A DNA stretch of 64,000 nt from Lacinutrix himadriensis. Its GTDB lineage: Bacteria; Bacteroidota; Bacteroidia; Flavobacteriales; Flavobacteriaceae. The stretch is taken from the NCBI RefSeq assembly GCF_001418105.1, contig NZ_LIQI01000027.1, positions 310,001 to 374,000 of the forward strand, written 5' to 3'. Below, piece after piece: positions 1 to 8,996 of the stretch. Position numbers and translations under genes: made by a program. A model generated the notes under the pieces. That model saw only the letters and a list, made by a program, of their open reading frames with translations, was not told the origin of the DNA and did not search any database. How positions within the stretch are numbered: position 1 is the first letter of the stretch; every line of letters begins with the position of its first letter.

Positions 1-558
1 GTATCTGTAAAAGACTTATCTCGAAATGAATTAGCAACCATTAGAAACGAGAAGATTGGTTTTATTTTTCAATCGTATAATTTATTAGCAAGAACATCGG
101 CTATTGAAAATGTGGAATTACCATTGTTATATAATAGCAAGGTTTCTTCCGAAGAACGCAGAAAACGTGCTATTGAAGCTTTAGAAAAAGTAGGACTTGG
201 GGATCGTTTACATCATACACCATCGCAACTTTCGGGAGGGCAACAACAACGTGTGGCTATTGCTAGATCACTAGTGAATAATCCGGTGATGATATTAGCA
301 GATGAAGCCACAGGAAACCTGGATACACGAACGTCCTATGAGATTATGTCCTTGTTTCAAGAATTGAACAAACAAGGTATTACCATCACATTTGTTACGC
401 ATGAGCCAGATATAGCAACCTTTAGCAGTAGAACCATTGTATTGAAAGATGGTAATATTATGCAAGATTATAAAAATGATAATATACAATCTGCTGCAAA
501 CGAATTAGCCAATTACCTAAACAAGACGATTAATTATGAGACTATTAAATGTATTTAA
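1..558 (+). CDS. ABC transporter ATP-binding protein, MacB/LolD type (5' truncated by window)
   Basis: C-terminal part of an ABC ATPase that powers a MacB/FtsX-type exporter from the cytoplasmic face of the inner membrane. The frame is open from base 1, so the start and Walker A lie upstream of the window. Visible motifs in order are the Q-loop (GFIFQSYN), the ABC signature [14 protein letters not shown], Walker B ([13 protein letters not shown]) and the H-loop (TFVTHEPD). The LSGGQQQR and DEATGNLD forms are typical of the MacB/LolD/FtsE branch. The stop overlaps the start of the FtsX-type permease gene by 23 bases, so the two are translationally coupled. The substrate cannot be read from the sequence; a periplasmic adaptor gene would be expected further upstream. 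Confidence 0.93.
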   Translation, partial: VSVKDLSRNELATIRNEKIGFIFQSYNLLARTSAIENVELPLLYNSKVSSEERRKRAIEALEKVGLGDRLHHTPSQLSGGQQQRVAIARSLVNNPVMILADEATGNLDTRTSYEIMSLFQELNKQGITITFVTHEPDIATFSSRTIVLKDGNIMQDYKNDNIQSAANELANYLNKTINYETIKCI

Positions 559-1756
559 AATCGCAACAAAAGCCATCGTTCTTAATAAAACAAGAACCTT
601 GCTAACGATGCTTGGAATTATTATAGGTGTAGCTTCTGTAATCGCTATGTTAGCCATTGGAGAAGGATCTAAGGAAAGTATTCGTACTTCCATTTCTGCA
701 ATGGGTTCTAATATGATAACTATAAAAGCGGGAGCTGATACTAGAGGTGGTGTAAGACAAGAAGCAAGTGTTATGGAATCGCTTACTTTAAGTGATTATG
801 AAGCGATTAAAGCACAATCGACTTTAATAAGTTATAGTTCTCCAGTGGTAGAAGGTAGAGGTCAGGTTATAAATGGATCTAATAACTGGCCATCATCCAT
901 TTATGGTGTTAATCCAGAATATTTAAACATTAAAGTCGTCGGTTTACAGAGCGGAAGCATGTTTACAGATGCAGAAGTTCAAACCGCTTCAAAAGTCGCT
1001 GTAATAGGTCAGACTGTTGTGGATAATGTGTTTCCTGACGGACAAGAACCTGTGGGGCAAATGATTCGTTTTAATAATATTCCGTTTAAAGTGATTGGTG
1101 TTTTAGAGGAAAAAGGAGAGAACACCTTTGGTCAAGATCAGGATGATGTGGTTATTGCGCCTTACACAACCGTACAAAAACGTATTTTGGCTATTGATCA
1201 TTTAAATCAGATAATGGCTTCTGCAATTAGTGAGGAAGAAGCGCCTAATGCAGTTATAGAAGTCTCTAAAATTTTACGTGAACAACACAAATTAACCGAT
1301 AGTGATACCGACGATTTTACGGTACGTTCTATGGAAGAATTAATTTCAACTTTTAGTTCTACTAGCGAAATGCTAACGATACTATTGGTTGCAGTAGCAA
1401 GTATTTCCTTATTAATTGGTGGAATTGGGATTATGAATATCATGTATGTTTCTGTAAAAGAGCGTACTAAAGAGATTGGTTTACGTATGGCTGTAGGTGC
1501 TAAGGGTGCAGATATATTGATGCAATTTCTTATTGAAGCTATTTTAATTAGTATTACAGGTGGTGTGTTAGGTGTATTATTAGGGCTTGGATCCACCGTA
1601 TTCATAGAAAAATTCTTAAATTGGCCTACTAGCGTGGCTTTATATTCTATTGTGATTTCATTTGCCGTTTGTGCGGTAACAGGTATCTTTTTCGGATGGT
1701 ATCCAGCTAGAAAAGCATCGGCTTTAGATCCCATAACCGCTTTGCGTTATGAGTAA
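536..1756 (+). CDS. ABC transporter permease, MacB/FtsX family
   Basis: Inner-membrane permease of 406 residues. It has one N-terminal membrane helix (about residues 20-42, TLLTMLGIIIGVASVIAMLAIG), a large periplasmic MacB_PCD domain (to about 275) and three C-terminal helices forming the FtsX domain, which contains the usual ERTKEIGLRMAVGA segment and ends in DPITALRYE. Length and layout match MacB-like permeases that lack a fused ATPase, as is common in Bacteroidota. It overlaps the upstream ATPase gene and surely forms the transporter with it. MacB-type pumps export macrolides, peptides, lipoproteins or siderophores; which applies here is unknown. Confidence 0.93.
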   Translation: MRLLNVFKIATKAIVLNKTRTLLTMLGIIIGVASVIAMLAIGEGSKESIRTSISAMGSNMITIKAGADTRGGVRQEASVMESLTLSDYEAIKAQSTLISYSSPVVEGRGQVINGSNNWPSSIYGVNPEYLNIKVVGLQSGSMFTDAEVQTASKVAVIGQTVVDNVFPDGQEPVGQMIRFNNIPFKVIGVLEEKGENTFGQDQDDVVIAPYTTVQKRILAIDHLNQIMASAISEEEAPNAVIEVSKILREQHKLTDSDTDDFTVRSMEELISTFSSTSEMLTILLVAVASISLLIGGIGIMNIMYVSVKERTKEIGLRMAVGAKGADILMQFLIEAILISITGGVLGVLLGLGSTVFIEKFLNWPTSVALYSIVISFAVCAVTGIFFGWYPARKASALDPITALRYE

Positions 1757-1794
1757 AGACTCGTGATTCTAACTAATTAATAAAACGGATAAAC

Positions 1795-2754
1795 ATGAAA
1801 AACTTCAAGCATTTAAAACCCATTTTACTTTTAACATCCATAGTTCTATTTATGTCCTGTAAATCCGATAAAAATAACGAGGCATTAAGTGCGATAAAAG
1901 TGGTTTCCGTAAATCCAGATTATTTTATCGCAGATAATATTATTGGTGAAATTACACAGGAAACAGTAACGTTAGACGGTACACCAACCTTGTGTTATGT
2001 GTTTCAAACAAACTCTAGACCATCCGAACATCCAATGGGACCTTGGTGCCCGAGACATATTGATGATGCTAAAGAAAAAGGAGGTATTTGGTTTGAAGAT
2101 GGTAAAGTGTATGATGTAGATGGGCATTTTATTGCAGGATTGGCTGAGTTTTATAAAGATGATGCATGGAAAGTGTTTAGAGAAGATGGTAGCGTAAAAT
2201 ATACCGCTACACAAGAAGAATGCGAAGGAGCAGCAAAGCCAGATGTGGAAGAAGCTTATCAAAATTATTGCGTAGAATGTTTACCAAAATATTATAAAGA
2301 TCAAGTAACAACATATACAATTCCTGTTACTCCGGTTTATACCAGTAGAGAACAACGCTTTAGAAGAGGTGCCATTGGTGTCGCTTTTAACGGCGTTAAT
2401 TTTGATCCACCAGCACCAACAGAAGCGATATTAGCGGCACATACTATAGCGCCTTTAGATGATCAGGGCGGACATGTAAATCCGCATGGAGGTTATCATT
2501 ATCATGCAGCTACAGGATTTACAAAAGAAGTAAATCAGGCAGATGTGCACGCACCAATGTTAGGGTATGCTATGGATGGTTTTGGTATTTATGCACTTTT
2601 AGATGCCAATGAAAAGCAACCAACAGATTTAGATAATTGTGGAGGTCATGAAGACGAAACACGCGGTTACCATTATCATGCTGGAGAACCAGGAGGGAAT
2701 CAAGTGATAAAATGTTTACATGGTGTTGCAGGAAATGCACGTGTACAAGAGTAA
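1795..2754 (+). CDS. YHYH domain-containing lipoprotein
   Basis: Predicted lipoprotein of 319 residues: the N-terminus ends in LFMSC, a lipobox. Two copies of the YHYH signature are visible, at about residues 234-237 (GGYHYHAATG) and 292-295 (RGYHYHAGEPGG), with many His and Cys residues, including a Cys-rich stretch near residues 150-165 (CVECLPKYY). The repeated His pairs suggest metal binding, but the family function is unknown. It starts 38 bases after the MacB-type permease and may share its transcript. A hairpin terminator follows. A second YHYH protein lies at 14835-16160. Confidence 0.85.
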   Translation: MKNFKHLKPILLLTSIVLFMSCKSDKNNEALSAIKVVSVNPDYFIADNIIGEITQETVTLDGTPTLCYVFQTNSRPSEHPMGPWCPRHIDDAKEKGGIWFEDGKVYDVDGHFIAGLAEFYKDDAWKVFREDGSVKYTATQEECEGAAKPDVEEAYQNYCVECLPKYYKDQVTTYTIPVTPVYTSREQRFRRGAIGVAFNGVNFDPPAPTEAILAAHTIAPLDDQGGHVNPHGGYHYHAATGFTKEVNQADVHAPMLGYAMDGFGIYALLDANEKQPTDLDNCGGHEDETRGYHYHAGEPGGNQVIKCLHGVAGNARVQE

Positions 2755-2784
2755 AATAATAACGGTAAAATCTCAAGTAAAACT

Positions 2785-2817
2785 AGGTTAACATTAATTT
2801 GTTAACCTTATTTTTTG
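2785..2817 (+). terminator. Rho-independent terminator after the YHYH gene
   Basis: An 8-bp perfect inverted repeat (AGGTTAAC at 2785-2792, GTTAACCT at 2801-2808) is followed by a T-rich run. It lies 31 bases after the stop of the YHYH gene and before the convergent AraC gene, which it could also serve. Confidence 0.75.
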
Positions 2818-2877
2818 TCTTGTGGTTAGAAGAAATAATTGCAATACAGTCTCTTATATCCCTTTGGTGCTTTAGTA

Positions 2878-3765
2878 TTAAATCTTACGAAATTGAGTCG
2901 CCGTGATACCCATATTACGTTTAAAAAACTGATTAAAATTAGCAACTTCATTGAAATTTAAAGCATATGCGACTTCGGCTACCGATTTATCCAGTTGATG
3001 TAAAAGCGTTTTAGCGTACAACATTTTATAATCGATTATAATTTTCTGAGCACTTTTACCTGTTGCTTTTTTAGCACATTCGGTAAGGTATATCGGACTT
3101 ATATTCATCTGAGAAGCATACTCATTAACCGATAAAAACTGGTTGTTGCTAGACAGAATCTCTTGTTCAAACTTCGACATGATAATTTCATACCTATTAT
3201 TTGTAACCATGCCGTTATTGTCTTGAGTAAACCGCTTTATTTTATAAAGGAAGATGAGGAGTAAGGACCTTACAATCTCAAGGTTGTGCATTTCAGTACT
3301 TCTAGATTCATGATACAATTCTTCAGCAATAGGCAATATATCTTTAAAATCATTATCTGATAATTGGTATAAAGGCATGGTATGAATTTTAAAAAAAGGA
3401 AACTCATTTTGAAGCCCATAAGATTGATTTAACCTAGTAAAAATAGATGGATTAAAGTAAATAATATATCCTTCATCATCATTAGGTGGTACTATATTAT
3501 AATTGATGACTTGAAATGGAGAAACAATAGCCAAACTATTTTTGGTTTTCTTGAAGGTTTGATTACCAATTTGAATTTTTTTTGAGTTTCGTTGTAAAAC
3601 AGCAACCTCAAAAAAATCTCTTTTATGAGGGTCAGAGAATTTATCATTTGGTTCTACAAATAATTTATTCTTATCCATTCTTCTAATATAAAAACTGTTG
3701 GAATAATCATTTGCTTTTTCCGTTCCATTTAAGAAATATGCGTTTATATCATTAAATACTTTCAT
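2878..3765 (-). CDS. AraC family transcriptional regulator
   Basis: Regulator of 295 residues. The N-terminal two thirds resembles a ligand-sensing cupin-like AraC domain. The last ~100 residues hold the double helix-turn-helix, with the recognisable second HTH core (VAEVAYALNFNEVANFNQFFKRNMGITATQFRK). It is transcribed divergently from the MATE pump and RND efflux genes, the classical place for a local activator of drug efflux. The intergenic region carries two TAAATTGTAAT direct repeats exactly 21 bp apart, as expected for an AraC-type operator, and a TATCTTTG -7 box on the minus strand, so autoregulation is likely. The inducer is unknown. Confidence 0.93.
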   Translation of the reverse strand: MKVFNDINAYFLNGTEKANDYSNSFYIRRMDKNKLFVEPNDKFSDPHKRDFFEVAVLQRNSKKIQIGNQTFKKTKNSLAIVSPFQVINYNIVPPNDDEGYIIYFNPSIFTRLNQSYGLQNEFPFFKIHTMPLYQLSDNDFKDILPIAEELYHESRSTEMHNLEIVRSLLLIFLYKIKRFTQDNNGMVTNNRYEIIMSKFEQEILSSNNQFLSVNEYASQMNISPIYLTECAKKATGKSAQKIIIDYKMLYAKTLLHQLDKSVAEVAYALNFNEVANFNQFFKRNMGITATQFRKI

Positions 3766-3788
3766 TTACAACTGTTTGAGAATTTTAA

Positions 3789-3796
3789 CAAAGATA
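3789..3796 (-). promoter_or_regulatory. -7 promoter element for the AraC gene
   Basis: On the minus strand this reads TATCTTTG, a match to the Bacteroidota -7 consensus TAnnTTTG, 24 bases before the AraC start codon. No clear TTTG -33 box lies at the usual distance; that position is occupied by the direct-repeat operator. Confidence 0.55.
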
Positions 3797-3805
3797 CAAT
3801 AAACT

Positions 3806-3837
3806 TAAATTGTAATCTATTATACGTAAATTGTAAT
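3806..3837. promoter_or_regulatory. AraC-type operator: two direct repeats at 21-bp spacing
   Basis: TAAATTGTAAT occurs at 3806-3816 and again at 3827-3837, identical over 11 bases and offset by 21 bp (two helical turns), the geometry of AraC half-sites. It lies between the divergent AraC and MATE genes. A weak -7-like box for the MATE gene (CACCTTTG, 3862-3869) starts 24 bases downstream of the second repeat, which puts the repeats where an activator would contact RNA polymerase. That the neighbouring AraC protein binds here is inferred. Confidence 0.6.
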
Positions 3838-3895
3838 TCATATTTAAGTTGAAATTCTATTCACCTTTGCATTGATATAATAAGTAAACCCATCA

Positions 3896-5332
3896 ATGTC
3901 TAATTTTACAAATAAATTCTCTAATCCATTTTCATTCTTAAAATCTAAGAAAGAAACTATTATGCGTCAGTTAAGAACGCATACAGAAGGCTATTCACTT
4001 AAAGATGATTCTATACCAAAATTACTTTTAGCATTTGTAGGTCCTGCGGTTTTAAGCCTGTTAATTAATGCTTTATATAATTTAGTAGATCGAATTTTTG
4101 TAGGTCAGTTTGTTGGAGTCGATGGTTTATCGGCTGTAACATTAGTTTTTCCTGTAACACTTTTTCAATTTGGATTTGTGTTGCTTTTTGGTAGTGGATC
4201 CGGAATTTTAATTGCCAAATTTCTAGGTGAAGATAGATTAGATAAAGCAGAAGATGCTCTTGGTAATAGCATAGCAGGACTCTTAATAACCATGGTGGCA
4301 TTTACCACGCTTGGTTTACTATTTTACAAACCTTTATTAATGGCTTTTGGTGCAGAAGGCGAACTTTTGAACCTATCATCAGAATATCTTTGGGTCATCA
4401 TAATGGGCTTTCCGCTTAGTTTTTTCTTGGCTTTAGAATTTACTTGTCGTGCAGAAGGTAATCCGCGTTTTCCTGCTAAACTTATTCTTTTATCATCCTT
4501 AATTAATGTGGTGTTAGATTACGTTTTTATGAAAGTATTCAACATGGGTATAAGTGGTGCTGCTTTGGCAACAATAATCGCCCAAGCTGTTAACGCTATA
4601 CTTTTAATACGATATTATACAAGCGGTAAAAGCCTAGTAAAATTGGTGTGGAAAAAAATACGAATTAAAAAGAAGATTATTCTTCCAATACTATCTGTGG
4701 GCTTAGCACCTTTTATAATGGACATTGCCATCAGCTTACAAAATGTATTTACAAACCATTTATTACTTCAATCTGGAGGAATCGATGGAGTAGCAGCCAT
4801 GGGAATAATCTTTGGAATCAACATCTTTTTTATGATGACAGCACTTGGTACTGGAGATGGCATGCAACCGGTTATCAGTTATAATTTTGGAGCACAACAA
4901 TATAATCGTGTCACAAAAACTTTAAAGTATGCCATAAAAATGGTGATTGTGGTTGCCATCGTTGGTGTGATCCTTTTTGAAGTGTTTCCAAAACAACTCA
5001 TAGCGCTTTTTGTTAGCGAAAACGAGAATATTATTAGCATTACTAAAACAGCCCTTCAAATATTCGCGATGTCGCTTCCTTTTTATATGATGCAAGTGGT
5101 AATCACAAGGTATTTTCAAGCCATACAAATAAACAAGATTGCGACATTTTTAGCGCTATTACGCCCAATACTACTGTTTATACCCATTGCATATCTATTA
5201 AATAACAACTATGGTTTAATTGGTATTTGGGCAGCATTTGTAGTTAGCGATAGTATATCTGCTCTAATCGCACTATTACTTGTCAAAAAATATTCAATAA
5301 AAAAATTAATATTAATTAATCATTCACACTAA
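3896..5332 (+). CDS. MATE family multidrug efflux transporter
   Basis: Polytopic inner-membrane protein of 478 residues with about 12 hydrophobic segments, expected to export cationic drugs or metabolites in exchange for Na+ or H+. Family hallmarks include the N-terminal LFVGPAVLSLLINALYNLVDRIFVG-like region and two related halves. MATE proteins are usually 440-480 residues. The annotated start adds about 22 residues before a second Met at 3962 (MRQLRTHTEG); either could be used, and 3896 is kept because a -7-like box precedes it. It is first gene of an apparent efflux operon running through the beta-helix lipoprotein to the RND pump, under the divergent AraC regulator. Confidence 0.92.
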   Translation: MSNFTNKFSNPFSFLKSKKETIMRQLRTHTEGYSLKDDSIPKLLLAFVGPAVLSLLINALYNLVDRIFVGQFVGVDGLSAVTLVFPVTLFQFGFVLLFGSGSGILIAKFLGEDRLDKAEDALGNSIAGLLITMVAFTTLGLLFYKPLLMAFGAEGELLNLSSEYLWVIIMGFPLSFFLALEFTCRAEGNPRFPAKLILLSSLINVVLDYVFMKVFNMGISGAALATIIAQAVNAILLIRYYTSGKSLVKLVWKKIRIKKKIILPILSVGLAPFIMDIAISLQNVFTNHLLLQSGGIDGVAAMGIIFGINIFFMMTALGTGDGMQPVISYNFGAQQYNRVTKTLKYAIKMVIVVAIVGVILFEVFPKQLIALFVSENENIISITKTALQIFAMSLPFYMMQVVITRYFQAIQINKIATFLALLRPILLFIPIAYLLNNNYGLIGIWAAFVVSDSISALIALLLVKKYSIKKLILINHSH

Positions 5333-5343
5333 AAATAAAGATT

Positions 5344-7745
5344 ATGAAAACAAATAAAATATTTACCGCTTTATTGTTAGTACTCGTAGTACTTTCTAGT
5401 TGCACAGGAGCTAAAAATACTAGTGCGGCAATAACTACTGATACTACAAAAGCGCATGATGCTACAATTATATTTGTAGACGATGATTCAAGAGGAACAG
5501 AAGACGGTACATCATGGAACAATGCTTTTAGTAGTTTGCAGGATGCCATTTCCCATAGTAAAGCTGGAGAGGAAATATGGGTAGCCGAAGGTACATACTA
5601 TGCATCTACAGCGGATGAAACAGAAAGTTTCTCACTTGTTGATGGCACAAATATTTATGGTGGATTTGATGGTACTGAAACATCTATAGACCAAAGAAAT
5701 ATAGCGGAGCATGCCACTATATTAAGTGGTGATATTGACAAAGATGGTACAACAATAGGTAACACCAATAACATCTTATTGGCTACAAATGGAATTATTG
5801 ATGGTTTCATCATTCAAGATGGTTACAATGAATCTGAAATGAGACAAGGTTCAAGCACTAAATCACCTTCAGATCAAGGCGAAAGTAATGACAGTGAATT
5901 AACAGAAGGAGCTGGTCATAGTTCTCCCGGAGAGGTTACGTCTGGCGATGCAGAATCTACACCAAATGGTGCAGGAATAGTTGTTTGGGGTGTTAGCGCT
6001 ACAATTAAAAACACAACGGTAAAGAACTGTTACTCCGTTAAAGGTGGCGGCTTTATGTAAATGTTACTGGAGAGCTTAAAACTCAGCCTTTATTTTACAA
6101 TGTAGTGTTTGAAAACAACGCATCGAAAATGAGAGGTGGCGGTATTTCAATTGATATGATGTCAAACCCCACGTTCATTGACTGTGTATTTAAAGATAAT
6201 TACTGCGGTGGAAAAGGTGGTGCAATGTATAACGACTTTGGATGTAGTCCTTCATTATACAATTGCTTATTTATAAACAATGAATCTGAAATGGCTGGAG
6301 CAATGGGTAATGATGGTGTTTCAAACTCAATAATTTATAACAGCACATTTACGGAAAACAATTCTTCAGAACAAGGAGCAGCAATCTATCAAGGAACGGG
6401 ACCATTTAATGATCCAATTATCATAAATTCAGTAGTATCCGGTAATAAAAGTGATAAAGGACAGCATACAATCTTCAATTGGAATGAAAGTAATACAGCA
6501 GTATATACGAGTGTTATTGAAGGTGGATACAACGGACTTAGTGATGGCGTAATTGATGATACTGCACTATTTGATAGCGCATACAACTGTACAAACTACA
6601 GTTTTGGTTATAAATCAGAAGAGGTTGGTAATAGAACGGAAAAAGAACTGAAAGAGATAAAAAAAACACTAAGTAGTGTAGAAAACACACCTGAGCCAAC
6701 CCTTTTAAACACAACCAATAAAAGTGATAATATAGCTTCTACATCAACCATTTATGTTAATGCAAATGGTCTTGGTGATGGTTCAAGCAAAAACAATGCA
6801 ACTAACAACCTTCAAGAGGCAATATATCAAGCAAACAACTACTTTGTTAAAACAGGAAATGTTGTTACTATTTATCTAGCAGATGGAATATACACTCCAG
6901 GTGCAAATAGATCAGACTCATTTATATTACAAGCTGGTGTTAAGCTAATTGGTGAAAGCGAGAAGCATACAATTCTTTCTGGTGAAATAGGAACAAACGC
7001 TAAAGAAGATAATAGCTATCATGTCGTAATCGGATCTGACAACGCTAGCTTAAACAAGCTTACTATTACAGGTGGTTATGCCAATGGAAACAATGGAGAA
7101 GTATACGATAGACTTGGTGGCGGTTTGCTAAACTATGCAGCAGGTAACAGGGTAAGACCCACATATAAGCCAACACTAGGTTTTGACACAGCGTTAACCA
7201 ATGTAACCTTTACAGACAACTATGCAGAATCTGGTGGAGCGGTATATACCTACCATGGTGGCAATCCAACCTTCAACAATTGTACTTTTAAGAACAATGA
7301 AGCTTTATATGGTGCGGCTACAATGGAAGTTGGCGGATGTGCTGCAGTATATACAGATTGTACGTTCTCTAACAATCATGCCCTATATTCAGGTGGTGCA
7401 ACATTTGTAGACTATGGCTCATTAACCAGCTATTTAAGCTGTGATTTTCAAGATAATGTAGCGGAGCGTTGTGGTGGAGCAATTTACGCAATTGATAGAG
7501 CCTCTCAGAGCATACTAAATAATACAAGCTTCTCAACTTTGATTGATTCTTCTTGGAGCAATGATGAGGACATCTTCTCTACTGCTTATTTAAATGCATG
7601 TACATTGACTAATAACAGTGCCGATTTTGGAAATGCAGTTTATGTGTTTGAAGGAAGCTACATCAAATTAATCAACACCGATATTGCCGATGCAGACATG
7701 TCCATTAACCCTGAGTGTACTTTAATTGAAAATAATAGTAAATAA
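5344..7745 (+). pseudogene. Right-handed beta-helix repeat lipoprotein, frameshifted
   Basis: Two adjacent frames make one secreted beta-helix protein of about 800 residues. The first part (5344-6060) starts with a lipoprotein signal ending LSSC and a DUF1565-like entry motif (GTSWNNAFSSLQDAI, WVAEGTYY). The second frame (from about 6054) continues with Gly/Asn-rich coils (NNASKMRGGG, GGAVYTYHGG) and contains a second entry motif (GDGSSKNNATNNLQEAI), so there are two tandem helix domains. In frame 1 the sequence reaches a stop at 6058-6060; restoring one T in the TTT at about 6052-6054 joins the frames smoothly (GGGF, then YVNVTGELK). It follows the MATE gene by 11 bases. The role is unknown; beta-helices of this kind are usually surface or carbohydrate-associated. 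One missing base may be assembly error or real inactivation. Confidence 0.82.
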
Positions 7746-7799
7746 CCAACTATAGTATTAGCACTCGTATTTGTGTCTTGCAACAACAATAAACAATAA
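7746..7799 (+). pseudogene. Relic of a lipoprotein signal peptide
   Basis: Directly after the stop of the beta-helix frame and in the same frame, 17 codons read PTIVLALVFVSCNNNKQ then stop. VFVSC followed by Asn is a lipobox-like end of a lipoprotein signal, but there is no start codon and no protein behind it. It looks like the leftover 5' end of a deleted lipoprotein gene, possibly an earlier adaptor gene, since the RND adaptor just downstream starts with a similar signal (LSTSCNNK). Confidence 0.3.
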
Positions 7800-7809
7800 A
7801 AATTAATAA

Positions 7810-8994
7810 ATGAAAACTAGAGCCATTTACCCACTTACTTTATCTATCGGACTGTTCATTGGTCTACTATCAACCTCTTGTAACAACAAGGAAAGTTCAA
7901 ATAAAACCGACGCTATTCCTACCTACGAAGTTTTAAAAGTTGCCCCAAAAACTTCAGAAGTAATTAGGGAGTTTCCTGTAACTGTTGAAGGTATAGAAAA
8001 CATTGAAATTAGACCTAAAATAGAAGGTTTTATCGAAAAAGTAATGGTAAATGAGGGTGAATACGTCGAAAAAGGACAAGTACTCTTTCTGCTTAATGCA
8101 CCAGAATACGAACAAGAAGTATTGAATGCACGAGCCGCTATAAGCACTGCTAAAGCAGAAATAAGCTCTGCTGAATTAGACGTCGAAAAAGCAAAGCCTT
8201 TAGTAGAAAGAGAAATCATTAGCAGTTTTGAGCTCACTTCAGCAGAAAATGGACTCATTGCAAAAAAAGCTGCATTGCAACAAGCACAAACCAACTTAGC
8301 AAATGCGAATACCAATTTTAATTATACACGTATTAGCGCACCCGTTGCTGGTTATATTGGTTCCCTACCTTATAAATTAGGGAGTTTGGTGAGCAGTAGT
8401 AATACAGAACCACTAACAACGGTTTCCAATATTAAACAGGTCTATGCTAATTTTTCTATTAACGAAAAAACATATTTAGAATTTTTAAAAGAAGGGCTAC
8501 TAACCAATAAACAAGAAGTATCGCTTTTACTCCCAGATTACACACTATTTAATCAAAAAGGAGAAATCCGAACTGTAAGCGGACAAGTAGATGAGGAAAC
8601 CGGTTCTTTTAATGTCCGTGCTATTTTTAATAATCCTGATGGTTTACTGAGAACGGGCAATAGTGCCACAATACAAATTCCTAAAACGGTAGAGAATGCA
8701 CTACTTATTCCACAAGCCGCTACTTATGAGCTTCAAGGTGGTGTATATACTTATGTTGTCGATGAGCAATCAAAAGCAAAATCAACCAAAATTACGGTTA
8801 CGCCTACATCCTCAGGCAAAGCTTTTATTGTTAGCGAAGGACTTCAAGCAGGCGATCAAGTTATTGTAGAAGGCATTAATACGCTAGCAAGTGGAAAAGA
8901 AATAACACCTGTTGAAGTGGATGCTAACACTATTGATGCTTTGCAGGGTACCGATGAAAAAGTGACAACCACCAATAATCAAAATTCAAAGTAA
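7810..8994 (+). CDS. RND efflux periplasmic adaptor subunit (AcrA/MexA type)
   Basis: Membrane-fusion protein of 394 residues linking the RND pump to the outer-membrane channel. It has a lipoprotein signal (LLSTSC at about residues 19-24), a biotinyl-lipoyl-like half (GFIEKVMVNEGEYVEKGQVLF), an alpha-helical hairpin rich in Ala and Glu (about 100-165), the second lipoyl half (YTRISAPVAGYIG) and a beta-barrel/membrane-proximal C-terminus (VEGINTLASGKEI). It is followed two bases later by the RND pump gene and then the channel gene, a full tripartite operon. Substrates are most likely drugs or other small toxic molecules, judged from the HAE-1-type partner pump. Confidence 0.95.
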   Translation: MKTRAIYPLTLSIGLFIGLLSTSCNNKESSNKTDAIPTYEVLKVAPKTSEVIREFPVTVEGIENIEIRPKIEGFIEKVMVNEGEYVEKGQVLFLLNAPEYEQEVLNARAAISTAKAEISSAELDVEKAKPLVEREIISSFELTSAENGLIAKKAALQQAQTNLANANTNFNYTRISAPVAGYIGSLPYKLGSLVSSSNTEPLTTVSNIKQVYANFSINEKTYLEFLKEGLLTNKQEVSLLLPDYTLFNQKGEIRTVSGQVDEETGSFNVRAIFNNPDGLLRTGNSATIQIPKTVENALLIPQAATYELQGGVYTYVVDEQSKAKSTKITVTPTSSGKAFIVSEGLQAGDQVIVEGINTLASGKEITPVEVDANTIDALQGTDEKVTTTNNQNSK

Positions 8995-8996
8995 CT

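Noticed and set aside
1207-1734. Long antisense open frames over the ABC permease, CusA, YbbP and other large genes
   Set aside because: They lie opposite well-supported genes, have no start context and no family resemblance; shadows of the real frames.
6040-6065. Programmed frameshift in the beta-helix gene
   Set aside because: The site (GGCTTTATGTAA) lacks a standard slippery heptamer, and three other genes in the window show the same kind of one-base loss, so an error or mutation is simpler.
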